A stretch of 64,000 bases of DNA from JBCBAP01 sp038532435 (GTDB lineage Bacteria > Pseudomonadota > Alphaproteobacteria > Rhodobacterales > Rhodobacteraceae). Location: the NCBI GenBank assembly GCA_038532435.1, contig JBCBAP010000004.1:1-64000 (forward strand), written 5' to 3'. A program made the translations under genes and the position numbers. Under the pieces are notes generated by a model. It made no database searches, had not been told where the DNA came from, and worked only from the letters and a program-made list of their open reading frames with translations. Shown piece after piece: positions 17,895 to 27,539 of the stretch (position 1 is its first letter; each line of letters begins with the position of its first letter).

Positions 17895-20116
17895 AGCTCG
17901 ATTTGTTCCTTCACCTTCAACGTAAGCTCCGAGAGGGAGAAGGGTTTGGCAAGGAAACAGCTGTTCGGGATCGGATCGGTATCGTCGGAGAAAACCTCCT
18001 CCGCGTAGCCGGAGACAAAGATCACGCGCGCATCCGGATAGATCTCCTGCGCCTGTCGCACCCAGGTGGGCCCGTCAAGTCCCGGCATCACAACGTCAGA
18101 GACGATGATATCGATCGGATCGGGGACGCCGCCCGCAATCAGATCGAGCGCCTCCTCGCCTGAACCGGCCTCGAGCACGCTGTAGCCTCGCAGCTCCAAC
18201 GCGCGCATGGCGAAGGCGCGCACGGGTGCCTCGTCTTCCACAAGCAGGACAACGCCCTGGCCGGTGACGTCCACGGGACGCTTCTGTTGAGCCGACGGGG
18301 TATGTGCCACCGGATCGGTGATCGCGCGCGGCAGATAGATCGTAAACGTCGTTCCCTTCGCGAGCGTCGAGTCGACGAAGATGTATCCGCCGGTCTGCTT
18401 CACGATGCCGTATGCGGTTGAAAGACCGAGGCCCGTGCCTTCGCCGACTTTCTTCGTCGTGTAGAAGGGTTCAAAAACCTTGGAGAGGTCACCGGGCGCG
18501 ATGCCGAGGCCGGTGTCCGTCACCTCGATCAGCGCGTAGTCGCCCGGCGGGACGGTGGCCCGATCGCGGCAGTACTCCTCCGTAAACTGCGCCTTGCGCA
18601 AGGTGAGCGTGACGCTCCCGCCGTAGGGCATCGCATCTCGCGCGTTCACCACGAGGTTCATGATCACCTGCTCGAGCTGACGCTCGTCAACGCGCACGGT
18701 GGGCACATCCTTCTCCGCGCTGATACTGAGCGTCACCCGTTCGCCGAGCAGGCGGTTCAGCAGATGGGAAAGGTCGCTCAGGACATCTGCGAGGTTCAGC
18801 ATCCGCGGCTGCAACGTTTGTTTGCGTGAGAAGGCGAGAAGCTGCCGGACAAGCCCTGCCGCCCGGTTTGCGTTCTGCCGGATCTGGACGAGATCCGAGT
18901 GGTCCCTGTCACCGACTTCGTGGCGCAGGAGCAGAAGATCGCAATGCCCGGAGAGGGCCGTCAGAAGGTTGTTGAAGTCGTGCGCCACCCCGCCCGCGAG
19001 CTGACCCACCGCCTGCATCTTCTGGCTCTGTACGAACTGGGCCTCGAGGGTCTTGAGCTCTGTTGCGTCGCTCATGAGCATGAGTATCGAGGTCTCGCCG
19101 TCTTCGGTCAGCGGCAGCAGCGACACTTGGATGAAACGTTCATCCGGCGCGTTGCGCAGGCGCGCCACCTCCGGCTTGCGCGCGCAGCGGCTTTCGGCAA
19201 CCTCGCGGACCCGTTGCTGGATAGGGCATGCGAGCCCCTCGAGAATGTCCGACACCATGACGCCCGGCGTGAGGCCGTTGCCGAGGAGCGTATCTGCCGC
19301 GGCGTTTGGCAAAACCACCCTCCCCGTCCGGTCGAGCCGGACCAGCGGCAACGGCAGGCGCTCGAGCAGGTGATCGACGGAAGGATCTGCCCCGTCGTCA
19401 TGGGCAAGCGGAAAGAGCAGGATGTCGCGCCCCGCGCCCCGCTCCAGCACCTGACACCTCAGGCGTCTGTCCGAACCATCCGGGAGCGTCACGACCTGAT
19501 CTGTAACGGGGGCGACCTGGGCGAATAAATCCTCCGGCCTGCCATCCCCGTGGGCGAGCAGGTTGCGCGCCTCCGGTGTCATATCCACGACGCTGCCATC
19601 CTCCATCCGCACCATGGCAAAGGGGCTCAGGGCGAAGAGCGTGCGTTGGGCAACCGCGCCAGTGTCGAAGAACGTGGCGCACCAACGGACCACATCGTTG
19701 CTGCGAACGGCAACGAGATTGCCGAGGGCGCCGTCGTGCCCCTCGACCGGCATGTCGACGCGGCCCCTGCTCCGCAGATGCTTCAGCGCCTGATAGACCG
19801 CCTGATCCGCATCACGGATCTCTCCCTTGAGCCGTTCGGCGACGCTTTCCTCCCGCGTGCCGGACACAACACCATCGAGGCTGCTTTGCAGTTCATCCGT
19901 ATCCGCCACGGGATCAGCGGTGCTGCCCGTATCAGACAGGCGCGTCCCGAGGATGAAGGCAAAGATCGTGCAGACCAGCAGCAACGCGGTCTCGCTGGAG
20001 ATGATCGGCGTTCCCGCAGCGATCCAGACGAGCACCAGCGCAAGCGTGCCCCCGACGATCCCGAGCGCGATCTTTGCCGCCCCACCGATCCCAAGCTGTT
20101 GTGAGATGTTCTGCAC
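17858..20116 (-). CDS. cckA: hybrid sensor histidine kinase, CckA-type
   Basis: A 752-residue membrane hybrid kinase. Two N-terminal transmembrane segments (about 15-35 and 41-58) precede PAS-like regions. The HisKA motif AVGQLAGGVAHDFNNLLTALSG has the phospho-acceptor His379. The ATPase region follows (N-box near 487-494, DTGLGIAPGD, GEGTGLGLSTAYG), then a receiver domain with Asp674 in IVSDVVMPGLDG. This is the CckA layout, the kinase that feeds ChpT and CtrA. Paralogous kinases exist, so the name rests on architecture. Confidence 0.88.
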   Translation of the reverse strand: MQNISQQLGIGGAAKIALGIVGGTLALVLVWIAAGTPIISSETALLLVCTIFAFILGTRLSDTGSTADPVADTDELQSSLDGVVSGTREESVAERLKGEIRDADQAVYQALKHLRSRGRVDMPVEGHDGALGNLVAVRSNDVVRWCATFFDTGAVAQRTLFALSPFAMVRMEDGSVVDMTPEARNLLAHGDGRPEDLFAQVAPVTDQVVTLPDGSDRRLRCQVLERGAGRDILLFPLAHDDGADPSVDHLLERLPLPLVRLDRTGRVVLPNAAADTLLGNGLTPGVMVSDILEGLACPIQQRVREVAESRCARKPEVARLRNAPDERFIQVSLLPLTEDGETSILMLMSDATELKTLEAQFVQSQKMQAVGQLAGGVAHDFNNLLTALSGHCDLLLLRHEVGDRDHSDLVQIRQNANRAAGLVRQLLAFSRKQTLQPRMLNLADVLSDLSHLLNRLLGERVTLSISAEKDVPTVRVDERQLEQVIMNLVVNARDAMPYGGSVTLTLRKAQFTEEYCRDRATVPPGDYALIEVTDTGLGIAPGDLSKVFEPFYTTKKVGEGTGLGLSTAYGIVKQTGGYIFVDSTLAKGTTFTIYLPRAITDPVAHTPSAQQKRPVDVTGQGVVLLVEDEAPVRAFAMRALELRGYSVLEAGSGEEALDLIAGGVPDPIDIIVSDVVMPGLDGPTWVRQAQEIYPDARVIFVSGYAEEVFSDDTDPIPNSCFLAKPFSLSELTLKVKEQIELQKARELVAIDE

Positions 20117-20189
20117 GCCGATCCTCGGTTGTTAATGCTCCGTTTGTTTCAGCCTAGAGTTAATAGGTGGTGAATCCAGACAAATGTTT

Positions 20190-21362
20190 CTAACCGGGTG
20201 CTCGTTTCCTCAGCTCGGCAACGAAGAACCCGTCACCTCCTTCGAGCACGGAAAACTGGCGAGAGCGTGTCACCACCCAGCCAGGATGATTGGCCAAGAA
20301 CCCGGTGAGCTGATCCGTGTTTTCGCATCTGAGGAAAGAGCAGGTCGCATAGATCAGTCGGCCTCCGGGTGCAACACGGGTTGCCGCGGTGCGCAGCACG
20401 TCATCCTGCAGACTGTTGAGGTCTCTGAGCCTCTGCGGAGTTGCCGCCCACTTGCCGTCCGGCGACCTGCGCCACGCACCGCTCCCCGAACAGGGCGCAT
20501 CTGCGAACACGAGATCGAAAAGGGCATCGCCCAGCTCTTGCGGTGAGCGCACGTCGATGCGTGCGCCGGCGCGGGCGGCACGCCCGGGGATGTCCCGCAT
20601 GCGCGCGGGAGCGATGTCGTGGGCGGTGACCCGCGCTTCTGGGACGAGGGCCGCGAGTGCGAGCGCCTTGCCTCCTCCCCCTGCGCAGAAGTCGAGGATC
20701 GTGGACGCATTCTGCGGAGCGGCGAAATCGACGCATGCCTGAGAAGCCGCATCCTGCAACTCGATCAAACCAGTTTTGAACGCAGATGACTGCGCCACCT
20801 GCCGAGGGTTGGTGACGACACGCAGAGCGGTGGGGCTGAGCGGATGAGGTTCGGTCTCGATCCCTTCCGCCGCGAGAGCCTGCGCCGCCGTATGAGGATC
20901 GGACTTGAGCAGATTGACGCGGAGATAGACCTCCGCCCGCTCCCGCAGGGCATCAAAAACCGCGTCGAGATCAGGACCGAGCGATCTTTCCGCCTCGGCG
21001 ATGAGCGTACCCGGCATGTCGCGCGATGTCGCCCTGTCCATTGGCAGAGCAGGCGCGTGCTCGGCCTCCGTCAAGGGAAGCGGGGCGTAACCGGCGCCGG
21101 TGAAGATCGTGCTCGGATCGGTGCCCCGTTCCCGCAAAAGGCCGAGCATCCTCTGGCGGCCCGTTTCGCCCGCGCCGCGCGCCGCCGTTGAGCGCCAGCG
21201 GCGGACGATGTCGAACACCAGATCACGGATTGCGGCGCGGTCCCCGGACCCCGCGTAGCGGTTTGACCGGGCCCAGGCGGTCAGGGCCGCCTCCGTCGCA
21301 GTACCGTCGCGGATGCGGTCGATCACCTCGATGGCCGCGCCGTGGCGGGCGGCGGGTGTCAC
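20190..21362 (-). CDS. rsmB: 16S rRNA (cytosine-C5)-methyltransferase, RsmB/NOP2 family
   Basis: A 390-residue RNA m5C methyltransferase. An N-terminal NusB-like helical part (residues 1-130) is followed by a Rossmann domain: LDFCAGGGGKALALAAL (SAM loop), DIAPARMRDI, and the paired catalytic cysteines in DAPCSGSGAWRR and YATCSFLRCEN. The target is probably C967 of 16S rRNA. Its ATG overlaps the stop of the agmatinase-like gene (21359-21362), indicating coupling. Confidence 0.88.
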   Translation of the reverse strand: MTPAARHGAAIEVIDRIRDGTATEAALTAWARSNRYAGSGDRAAIRDLVFDIVRRWRSTAARGAGETGRQRMLGLLRERGTDPSTIFTGAGYAPLPLTEAEHAPALPMDRATSRDMPGTLIAEAERSLGPDLDAVFDALRERAEVYLRVNLLKSDPHTAAQALAAEGIETEPHPLSPTALRVVTNPRQVAQSSAFKTGLIELQDAASQACVDFAAPQNASTILDFCAGGGGKALALAALVPEARVTAHDIAPARMRDIPGRAARAGARIDVRSPQELGDALFDLVFADAPCSGSGAWRRSPDGKWAATPQRLRDLNSLQDDVLRTAATRVAPGGRLIYATCSFLRCENTDQLTGFLANHPGWVVTRSRQFSVLEGGDGFFVAELRKRAPG

Positions 21363-22315
21363 GGGGCCGACCTCGCATGAAGGATGCGGCCGATCCCGTT
21401 GAGCAAAAGCTGGGCGGCAAGGATCGATGTGCTTCCCGTCGGATCGTAGTCCGGTGCCACCTCGACAAGGTCGAGGCCTACGATCTCGCAGCGGTGGGCG
21501 AGACCGGCGATGAGCTCCAATCCTTCATAGTAGAGAAATCCGCCATGGCTCGGCGTGCCAGTGCCCGGCGCGATGGAGGGGTCGAACCCGTCAATGTCTA
21601 TCGTAAGATAGAGCCGGGCGCCTTCAGGCACCCGGGCAACAACCTCCGGGATGCCGAGCGCGCGGATCTGCCGGACGGAAAGGATGTCAGACCCGCGCGC
21701 CCGCGCGTCCGCATACCCTTCCCGCGCTGTGGAGCTCACGTTGCGGATGCCGAGCTGGGTCATGCCGGTGACGTGGTCGAGCTCCGCCGCACGCCGCATC
21801 GGGTTGCCATGACCATGGCGGACGCCGTGGCGTTCATCCACGAAATCGAGATGGGCGTCGAGCTGGACAACATGCACCGGTGCCTGCCGGTCGAATGCGC
21901 GCAGGCAGGGGATGTTGATCGAGTGATCGCCGCCGATCACGACCGGCAGCGCTCCGGCGGCAAGGATGGCGCGCACCCCTTCCTCGATGTTCCGGTGGCT
22001 CGCCTCCGTATCCGTATGGATAATGTCCGCGTCGCCGATGTCGACGATCCGGGTGCCCGCACCCAGGTAGGTTACGTCATCCTCATGGTCGTAGGCCCCG
22101 GCATGGCCGAACGCGAACAGCGTGGACGCTTCACGCACGCCGCGCGGGCCGAAACGTGCCCCGGCGCGCCACTGCGTCCCGGCATCGAACGGCGCGCCGA
22201 GGATTGCGACATCCGCATCGATCTTGGTCCAATCGGCGACGTATTCGTACTTGCCGAAGGTGCAGATTCCGGTGAAGGGCAGGTTCAATCTGCCGGTTTC
22301 GTAGCCGTGTGCCAT
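21359..22315 (-). CDS. speB: ureohydrolase, agmatinase-like
   Basis: A 318-residue manganese ureohydrolase. Metal-binding signatures are GGDHS, QLDAHLDF and the later DIDGFDPSIAPGTGTP. ATG 22315 is chosen because AGGAGG lies 5 nt upstream; the frame is open further but through the intergenic spacer. Family members release urea from agmatine, guanidinobutyrate or related guanidino compounds. The substrate cannot be fixed from sequence, and the speB symbol is tentative. It is coupled to rsmB by a 4-nt overlap. Confidence 0.88.
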   Translation of the reverse strand: MAHGYETGRLNLPFTGICTFGKYEYVADWTKIDADVAILGAPFDAGTQWRAGARFGPRGVREASTLFAFGHAGAYDHEDDVTYLGAGTRIVDIGDADIIHTDTEASHRNIEEGVRAILAAGALPVVIGGDHSINIPCLRAFDRQAPVHVVQLDAHLDFVDERHGVRHGHGNPMRRAAELDHVTGMTQLGIRNVSSTAREGYADARARGSDILSVRQIRALGIPEVVARVPEGARLYLTIDIDGFDPSIAPGTGTPSHGGFLYYEGLELIAGLAHRCEIVGLDLVEVAPDYDPTGSTSILAAQLLLNGIGRILHARSAP

Positions 22316-22409
22316 GGGGCCTCCTGCGCGTGGTCCCCGCATTTGGCACGGGGAGCCGAACGGTTTCCAGCGGAATTGCCGCGGGCTGCGAACCTCCGGC
22401 GACGCCGGA

Positions 22410-23504
22410 TCAGTGGCGCAGGAGCTTTGACGGGATCTCGTCGACCGGGGGGCGCAGGAGGCGGCTTTCATGCCCCTTCAGGCTGCACCGGGCCGCGTCG
22501 AAGGGTGTCGGATCACTGGCAAGCTCCGGGAACAGATCCAGGAGTTCTTCACGGGCACCGGGTGCCATCCCGATCAGGGTCACCGGGCCGGGCTGGAAGC
22601 TCTCGGTCAGCACGCCCTCGCAATCGATAAGCTCATGATTGTCGAACATCACATGCACGTAGGTGACCGGCGCGTCCGGTTGGTCCTGCCGGACCTTAAT
22701 CCCGTCCACCAGATGACGTGCGGGGACCAGAACGGTGCGCTGGCCGAAGTAGAGCTCGCAGCGCCAGTCCATCAGCGCGATACGATGCTGGGGGGACACC
22801 GTCAGGTCCCGCGCAGGCCTGCCCGGCCCAAACGCGCCTGCGCTGATGCGCACGGGCCAAAGCTCGGGGCGATCGGCCAGCGCGCCGACCGGTAGGGTCA
22901 CGGTCCCGATCCAGCGGACGGTCTGCAGGCCGCGGTCCGCCGTCATCACCAGATCCCCAACCGCGAGCGCCTCCACGGGCACGTCGCCCCCCTCGGCACG
23001 AACCCGCGTTCCCGGGGTCAGGCAGGGCGGGGTTGCATAGGTCGAGTATGGCGTTGACGATCCGCCCGGTCCCTCGCTTGTCTCGATAACGGTGAGCGGG
23101 GTGTCCCGGGGTGGAAATTCTCCAACCCCGCCGATGAAGGCGAGCCCCTCGACGGTCGTGTACGTGGTCACGCCAGGCTCGTTGATGTTGAAACCGATCA
23201 GCGTGTAGGTGTTTCCGTCGGGATCCTCCACCTCAAGGGTGTACTCCGCCTCGACCCTGCGACCCGCGGCAAAATCCGTGTCGTTGTAGTTCTCATCGTT
23301 CACCAGCGTCTGGCTGTTGTCCGAATCGTTGAAGTTCGAATCGTTGCTGTCTTCCACCAGCACCGTGCGCCACGCATTGGAATTGAGAGTGATCACCTTG
23401 TCCTGCAGGTGCACACCGCTTCCCTGATCCGGGTTGCTTAGGGACTCACCGTCGGAGACGGTAATGTTCGACGCTTCAAGCGTGTACAGTAAGAACTCAG
23501 CCAT
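22410..23504 (-). CDS. Hint-domain protein
   Basis: A 364-residue protein with a C-terminal Hint (hedgehog/intein-type) domain from about residue 160: PPCLTPGTRVRAEGGDVPVEALAVGDLV, then RPARDLTVSPQHRIAL and VHVMFDNHELIDCEG. These match the Hint_2 domains abundant in Roseobacters. The N-terminal 150 residues are acidic, with an Asn/Asp-rich patch (SNDSNFNDSDNS) and no classical signal peptide, as in type I-secreted proteins. Self-cleavage is possible in the fold class but not shown. A GGGAGG site precedes the ATG. Confidence 0.85.
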   Translation of the reverse strand: MAEFLLYTLEASNITVSDGESLSNPDQGSGVHLQDKVITLNSNAWRTVLVEDSNDSNFNDSDNSQTLVNDENYNDTDFAAGRRVEAEYTLEVEDPDGNTYTLIGFNINEPGVTTYTTVEGLAFIGGVGEFPPRDTPLTVIETSEGPGGSSTPYSTYATPPCLTPGTRVRAEGGDVPVEALAVGDLVMTADRGLQTVRWIGTVTLPVGALADRPELWPVRISAGAFGPGRPARDLTVSPQHRIALMDWRCELYFGQRTVLVPARHLVDGIKVRQDQPDAPVTYVHVMFDNHELIDCEGVLTESFQPGPVTLIGMAPGAREELLDLFPELASDPTPFDAARCSLKGHESRLLRPPVDEIPSKLLRH

Positions 23505-23567
23505 GGTGGCACCCTCCCTGCCCCCACATTGTCTGAAAAACCGTTACCAGAATGTGGCGACGCTGCG

Positions 23568-25022
23568 TCATCCGCGACGGTAGTTCGGGCTCTCCCGGGT
23601 GATCTGCACATCGTGCACGTGGCTCTCCCCGAGGCCCGCATTGGTGATCTGGACGAACGCGCAATTGCTCCGCATCTCGTCGATGGTCCGGTTGCCCGTG
23701 TAGCCCATCGCCGCGCGCAGACCGCCGACAAGCTGGTGGATCACTGCGCCCGCGGCACCCTTGTAGGGCACCTGCCCTTCGATCCCCTCGGGCACCAGTT
23801 TCTCGCTCGATACCTCCTTCTGGAAGTACCGGTCGGCGGAGCCCCGGGCCATCGCCCCGACGGAACCCATGCCGCGATAGGCCTTGAAGCTGCGTCCCTG
23901 GTAGAGGATCACCTCCCCCGGTGCCTCGTCGGTGCCCGCGAGCATGGACCCGACCATGGCGCAGGATGCGCCCGCCGCGATGGCTTTCGAAAAGTCGCCG
24001 GAGAACTTGATGCCGCCATCGGCGATCACAGGTTGGCCCGTCTTGTCCCCTTCTTCAGCGCAATCCGCGATGGCGGTCAGTTGGGGCACGCCCACGCCCG
24101 CCACGATCCGCGTGGTGCAGATCGAGCCCGGGCCGATGCCCACCTTCACGCTGTCGGCTCCCGCGTCGATCAGCGCCCGTGTCGCCTCCGCCGTCACAAC
24201 GTTGCCTGCAACGACCTGAACGGCGTTGGAGAGCTTCTTGATGCGGGAAACCGCCTCGCCGACCGCCTTCGAATGCCCGTGGGCCGTGTCGACGACGATG
24301 AGGTCGACGCCTGCGTCGATCAGCGCCTCGGACCGTTCAAATCCGCTTTCGCCGACGGTGGTGGCGGCGGCGACACGCAGGCGGCCGAGCTGGTCCTTGC
24401 AGGCATGCGGGTTCAGCACCGCCTGTTCCAGATCCTTGATCGTCAGCAGGCCGGTGAGCGCATTGTTCTCGTCGACGACCAACAGCTTCTCGATACGGCG
24501 GGCGGCCATCATCTGCTTGGCCTGCGCGAGGTCTGCGGGCTCCCGCAGGATGGCAAGATTGTCGGAGGTCATGATCGCCCGGACCGGGGTCGAGAGATCC
24601 GTGCAGAACCGCATGTCGCGGTTGGTGACGATCCCCGCAATCCTGCGGTCCGGACCCACGACCGGGAAGCCGGTGATCTTGTAGCGTTCCTGCAGCGCCC
24701 GCGCGTCGGCGACGGTCTGGTCCGGGGTCAGGGTGATCGGGTTATAGACCACACCGCTCTCAAACCGTTTCACGCGCCGAACTTGCCGCGCCTGTTCCTC
24801 CACATCGAGGTTGCGGTGGATGACGCCAAGCCCGCCAGCCTGCGCCATCGCGATCGCCATCTTCTCTTCGGTTACGGTATCCATGGCGGATGAGATGAGA
24901 GGGATATTGAGTGAAATGCTCTGTGTAACCCGTGTCTGGGTCATCGCATCCGCGGGCTGAACCTCAGACGCACCGGGCACCAGCAGAACATCGTCAAAGG
25001 TGAGGGCTGTGCGAATCTGCAT
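23568..25022 (-). CDS. guaB: inosine-5'-monophosphate dehydrogenase
   Basis: A 484-residue enzyme catalysing IMP to XMP, the first committed step of GMP synthesis. A TIM barrel is interrupted by two CBS motifs (about residues 95-205). The active-site loop is VGIGPGSICTTRIVAGVG with the catalytic cysteine. The flap region contains YRGMGSVGAM. The C-terminus ends in the ITRESPNYRRG type. A GGAG ribosome binding site lies 8 nt upstream. Confidence 0.97.
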   Translation of the reverse strand: MQIRTALTFDDVLLVPGASEVQPADAMTQTRVTQSISLNIPLISSAMDTVTEEKMAIAMAQAGGLGVIHRNLDVEEQARQVRRVKRFESGVVYNPITLTPDQTVADARALQERYKITGFPVVGPDRRIAGIVTNRDMRFCTDLSTPVRAIMTSDNLAILREPADLAQAKQMMAARRIEKLLVVDENNALTGLLTIKDLEQAVLNPHACKDQLGRLRVAAATTVGESGFERSEALIDAGVDLIVVDTAHGHSKAVGEAVSRIKKLSNAVQVVAGNVVTAEATRALIDAGADSVKVGIGPGSICTTRIVAGVGVPQLTAIADCAEEGDKTGQPVIADGGIKFSGDFSKAIAAGASCAMVGSMLAGTDEAPGEVILYQGRSFKAYRGMGSVGAMARGSADRYFQKEVSSEKLVPEGIEGQVPYKGAAGAVIHQLVGGLRAAMGYTGNRTIDEMRSNCAFVQITNAGLGESHVHDVQITRESPNYRRG

Positions 25023-25148
25023 CGGTCAACTCCGGCTCGGTCAAAGGGGTGTTGACGCCGCTCTATCTCACGGGCCGGGGTGAATGGGAAGCCCTCCAAT
25101 CATTTCGTCTGCGGTGATAGTCTTCGGGCCGGTCATTAAGGAGTTGGT

Positions 25149-25610
25149 ATGTCGAACGCCCTCGCTGCCGCGCTCATCGGATTGGCGACGATGATTGCAG
25201 GCGCAGTCATACAAAGCGGAACAGGTCTGCTGTGCTCCCTCCAGCTGTTCACCACCTGTGCTGATCCTGCCGAATTCACGAAGCTCATCGAGGATTTGCG
25301 ACAGCAGAGGGATCGGGAACGGGAGGAAAGGGACCATTGGCAGGGCCGATATGTTGCTCTGTTCGAACAGGCGCAGGGCCTTGCAAACGAGGTGGAGCGG
25401 GAGTCGGACAGGATCGGGACGACTTTCGATCCTCTTTCCACGCCATGCGCTTCGACCCCCGTCGGCTGGAATGGTGATGTGACCACAGCACTGGGTGGAG
25501 AGCCTGACAGCGTCCCGTTTGGCAATGCGCGATTAGAGAGCTTCGCGGCATCGATCCGCCGGTTCGAGTTGCCCGATGGCGCGATGCTTCCGCCTCAGGT
25601 GACGGACTGA
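25149..25610 (+). CDS. hypothetical membrane-anchored coiled-coil protein
   Basis: A 153-residue protein that I do not recognise. An N-terminal hydrophobic segment (AAALIGLATMIAGAVIQSG) is followed by a short Cys-containing loop (LLCSLQLFTTCADP). A charged helix then reads FTKLIEDLRQQRDREREERD and is likely coiled coil. The remainder is low in pattern. AAGGAG sits 5 nt before ATG 25149. The 3' end overlaps the convergent rlmE by 16 nt. It may be a lineage-specific envelope protein. Confidence 0.65.
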   Translation: MSNALAAALIGLATMIAGAVIQSGTGLLCSLQLFTTCADPAEFTKLIEDLRQQRDREREERDHWQGRYVALFEQAQGLANEVERESDRIGTTFDPLSTPCASTPVGWNGDVTTALGGEPDSVPFGNARLESFAASIRRFELPDGAMLPPQVTD

Positions 25611-26320
25611 CCCCGGAACCCGGTCGCGACGACGAACTTTTCGGAGCTGTCGGTGCGGCTGGAGGGGGGCTTGAAGTGGGCGACCTTGCGAAAGTTCTGC
25701 TTCAGGATCGCCTGCAACTCATGCTCCGCGCCCCCGGCAAGAACCTTGGCGACAAAGGTACCTTCAGGCTCCAACACGTCGAAGGCGAAGTACGCCGCCG
25801 CCTCGCACAGTGCGATGATCCGCAGGTGGTCGGTCTGCTTGTGCCCTGTCGAGGCCGCGGCCATGTCGGACATGACCACATCCGCCGGACCGCCGAGCCA
25901 ATCCTTCACCTTCTGGTCCGCATCATCCTCGAGGAAGTCGAGCTGGTGGATCTCCGCCCCCGCAATGGGCTCGACCTCCTGCAGATCGATGCCGAGGACC
26001 GTGCCCTGCCGCTTGTCCCGCCGCTCCCCCAGCGCGTTGACCCGTACGACCGCGATCTGGCACCAGCCGCCGGGCGCGCAGCCGAGATCGACCACGCGCG
26101 CACCGGGGACGAGAAACCGGTACTTGTCGTCAATTTCCTTGATCTTGTAGGCCGCGCGGCCGCGATAGCCGTCCCGCTTCGCCGCAGCCACGTACGGATC
26201 GTTGAGCTGCCGCTCGAGCCAGCGCTTTGAGCTGAGCTTGCGCCCCTTCGCGGATTTGACCTTCACATGCAGCGCGCGGGTGCCCCGCCCGCTGGATCCT
26301 TTCGACGGTGGCCGGGCCAT
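25595..26320 (-). CDS. rlmE: 23S rRNA (uridine-2'-O)-methyltransferase RlmE
   Basis: A 241-residue FtsJ/RlmE enzyme that methylates U2552 of 23S rRNA. The SAM motif is VVDLGCAPGGWCQIAV, then the acidic DVVMSDMAAASTGH. Catalytic K-D-K-E residues fit RAAYKIKEID, the SDMA aspartate, the GTFVAKVLAGG lysine and a later glutamate. The N-terminus is basic and Ser/Gly rich (SSGRGTRALHVKVKSAKGRK). The start codon overlaps the stop of the ppx/gppA gene by one base (TGATG). Confidence 0.93.
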   Translation of the reverse strand: MARPPSKGSSGRGTRALHVKVKSAKGRKLSSKRWLERQLNDPYVAAAKRDGYRGRAAYKIKEIDDKYRFLVPGARVVDLGCAPGGWCQIAVVRVNALGERRDKRQGTVLGIDLQEVEPIAGAEIHQLDFLEDDADQKVKDWLGGPADVVMSDMAAASTGHKQTDHLRIIALCEAAAYFAFDVLEPEGTFVAKVLAGGAEHELQAILKQNFRKVAHFKPPSSRTDSSEKFVVATGFRGQSVT

Positions 26321-27438
26321 CAGCGGGTCACCCGCTTGAGCACCTGGTCCGCCCCCATCATCGCGTAGAGCATGCCCTCCCGCAGGCCCCGATCGGCGAC
26401 GCGCAGCCGGTCGGTTGGCCAGACCCGCAGCAACGTCTGCAGGATTGCAGCACCGGAGAGCACGAGATCCGACCGTTCAAGCCCGATGCCCAGTTGTCCG
26501 AACCGGCCCGTCAGACCGTTGGTCAGGAAGCTGTCGATGACCGCGTTGATTTCGGCCCCACTGAGCGTGAGGCCGTCAACGGCGGTCCGGTCGTACCGGG
26601 TCAGACCCAGATGGGCCGCGCCAACGGTCGTGACCGTGCCGCTCGTCCCGATCATCTGAAAGTTAGGCACCAGCTCGGGTGCGTTCACATAAGGCGAGAA
26701 CTCGGCCATCTGCTCTTCGAAGAACCAGGACATCAGGGCGAACCGGGACCGAGGGTCGTCCACATCCGAGTAGCGTTCGTGAAGCGTCGCGACGCCGAGC
26801 GGAACCGAAATCCAGTCGACGACCTTCAGCCCATCCTCCGCCGCCGCGGCACCGCGTTTTCCAGGTGCGGTAAGCGACAGGCGCATGATTGCTGTCGACC
26901 GCTCGTCCGGGCTCAGGCCGGAGACGTCGAGCCACACAAGCTCCGTCGAGCCACCGCCAATGTCGATGACCAGCACCTGATGCGCCTCTGGATCCACCAG
27001 CGGCGCGCAGGAGATCACGGCGAGCCGCGCCTCTTCCGACGGATCGATGATCTCAAGGTTAAGGCCGGTGCGTTCAGTGACACGGGCGAGGAAATCGCTG
27101 CCGTTGGCAGCGCGCCTGCACGCCTCCGTAGCCACGAGACGCATGCGCCGCACGCCGTGGCGCTTGATCTTTCCCGCGCAGACATGAAGGGCCGCGATCG
27201 TCCGGTTGATCGCGGCCTCGGACAGGGCGCCCGTCCGCTCCAACTCCTTGCCGAGCTTTACGGATTTCGAGAATGCATCGACAATCTGAAATGTTTCGCC
27301 TTCGGGGGCCGCGATCAGCATCCGGCAGGAGTTTGTTCCCAGGTCGAGGGCGGCATAGAGCGGGGCGGAGGCCTCCGCGTTACGCCCGCGGTGTGGACCG
27401 CGCTTGCGTTGCCTCGTCCTGTGCCGTTCCGCGCCCAT
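26320..27438 (-). CDS. Ppx/GppA-family exopolyphosphatase
   Basis: A 372-residue ASKHA-fold phosphatase acting on polyphosphate or pppGpp. The phosphate-1 motif is YAALDLGTNSCRMLIA, and the phosphate-2 region is VLVIDIGGGSTELVWLD. GTSGTVTTVGAAHLG corresponds to the adenosine-like motif. The first 25 residues are very basic and may be an overlong start, but no better ribosome binding site is evident. It is coupled to rlmE by TGATG. Confidence 0.9.
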   Translation of the reverse strand: MGAERHRTRQRKRGPHRGRNAEASAPLYAALDLGTNSCRMLIAAPEGETFQIVDAFSKSVKLGKELERTGALSEAAINRTIAALHVCAGKIKRHGVRRMRLVATEACRRAANGSDFLARVTERTGLNLEIIDPSEEARLAVISCAPLVDPEAHQVLVIDIGGGSTELVWLDVSGLSPDERSTAIMRLSLTAPGKRGAAAAEDGLKVVDWISVPLGVATLHERYSDVDDPRSRFALMSWFFEEQMAEFSPYVNAPELVPNFQMIGTSGTVTTVGAAHLGLTRYDRTAVDGLTLSGAEINAVIDSFLTNGLTGRFGQLGIGLERSDLVLSGAAILQTLLRVWPTDRLRVADRGLREGMLYAMMGADQVLKRVTR

Positions 27439-27539
27439 ACTGCTTTTCCATACGGGACACGCGCCCGACCCATCAAACCCCTCCCGTCCGGTCTATCCGA
27501 CACGCTGGGGGTGTGCAAGCCGAGGTGCCGGGGCGATCA

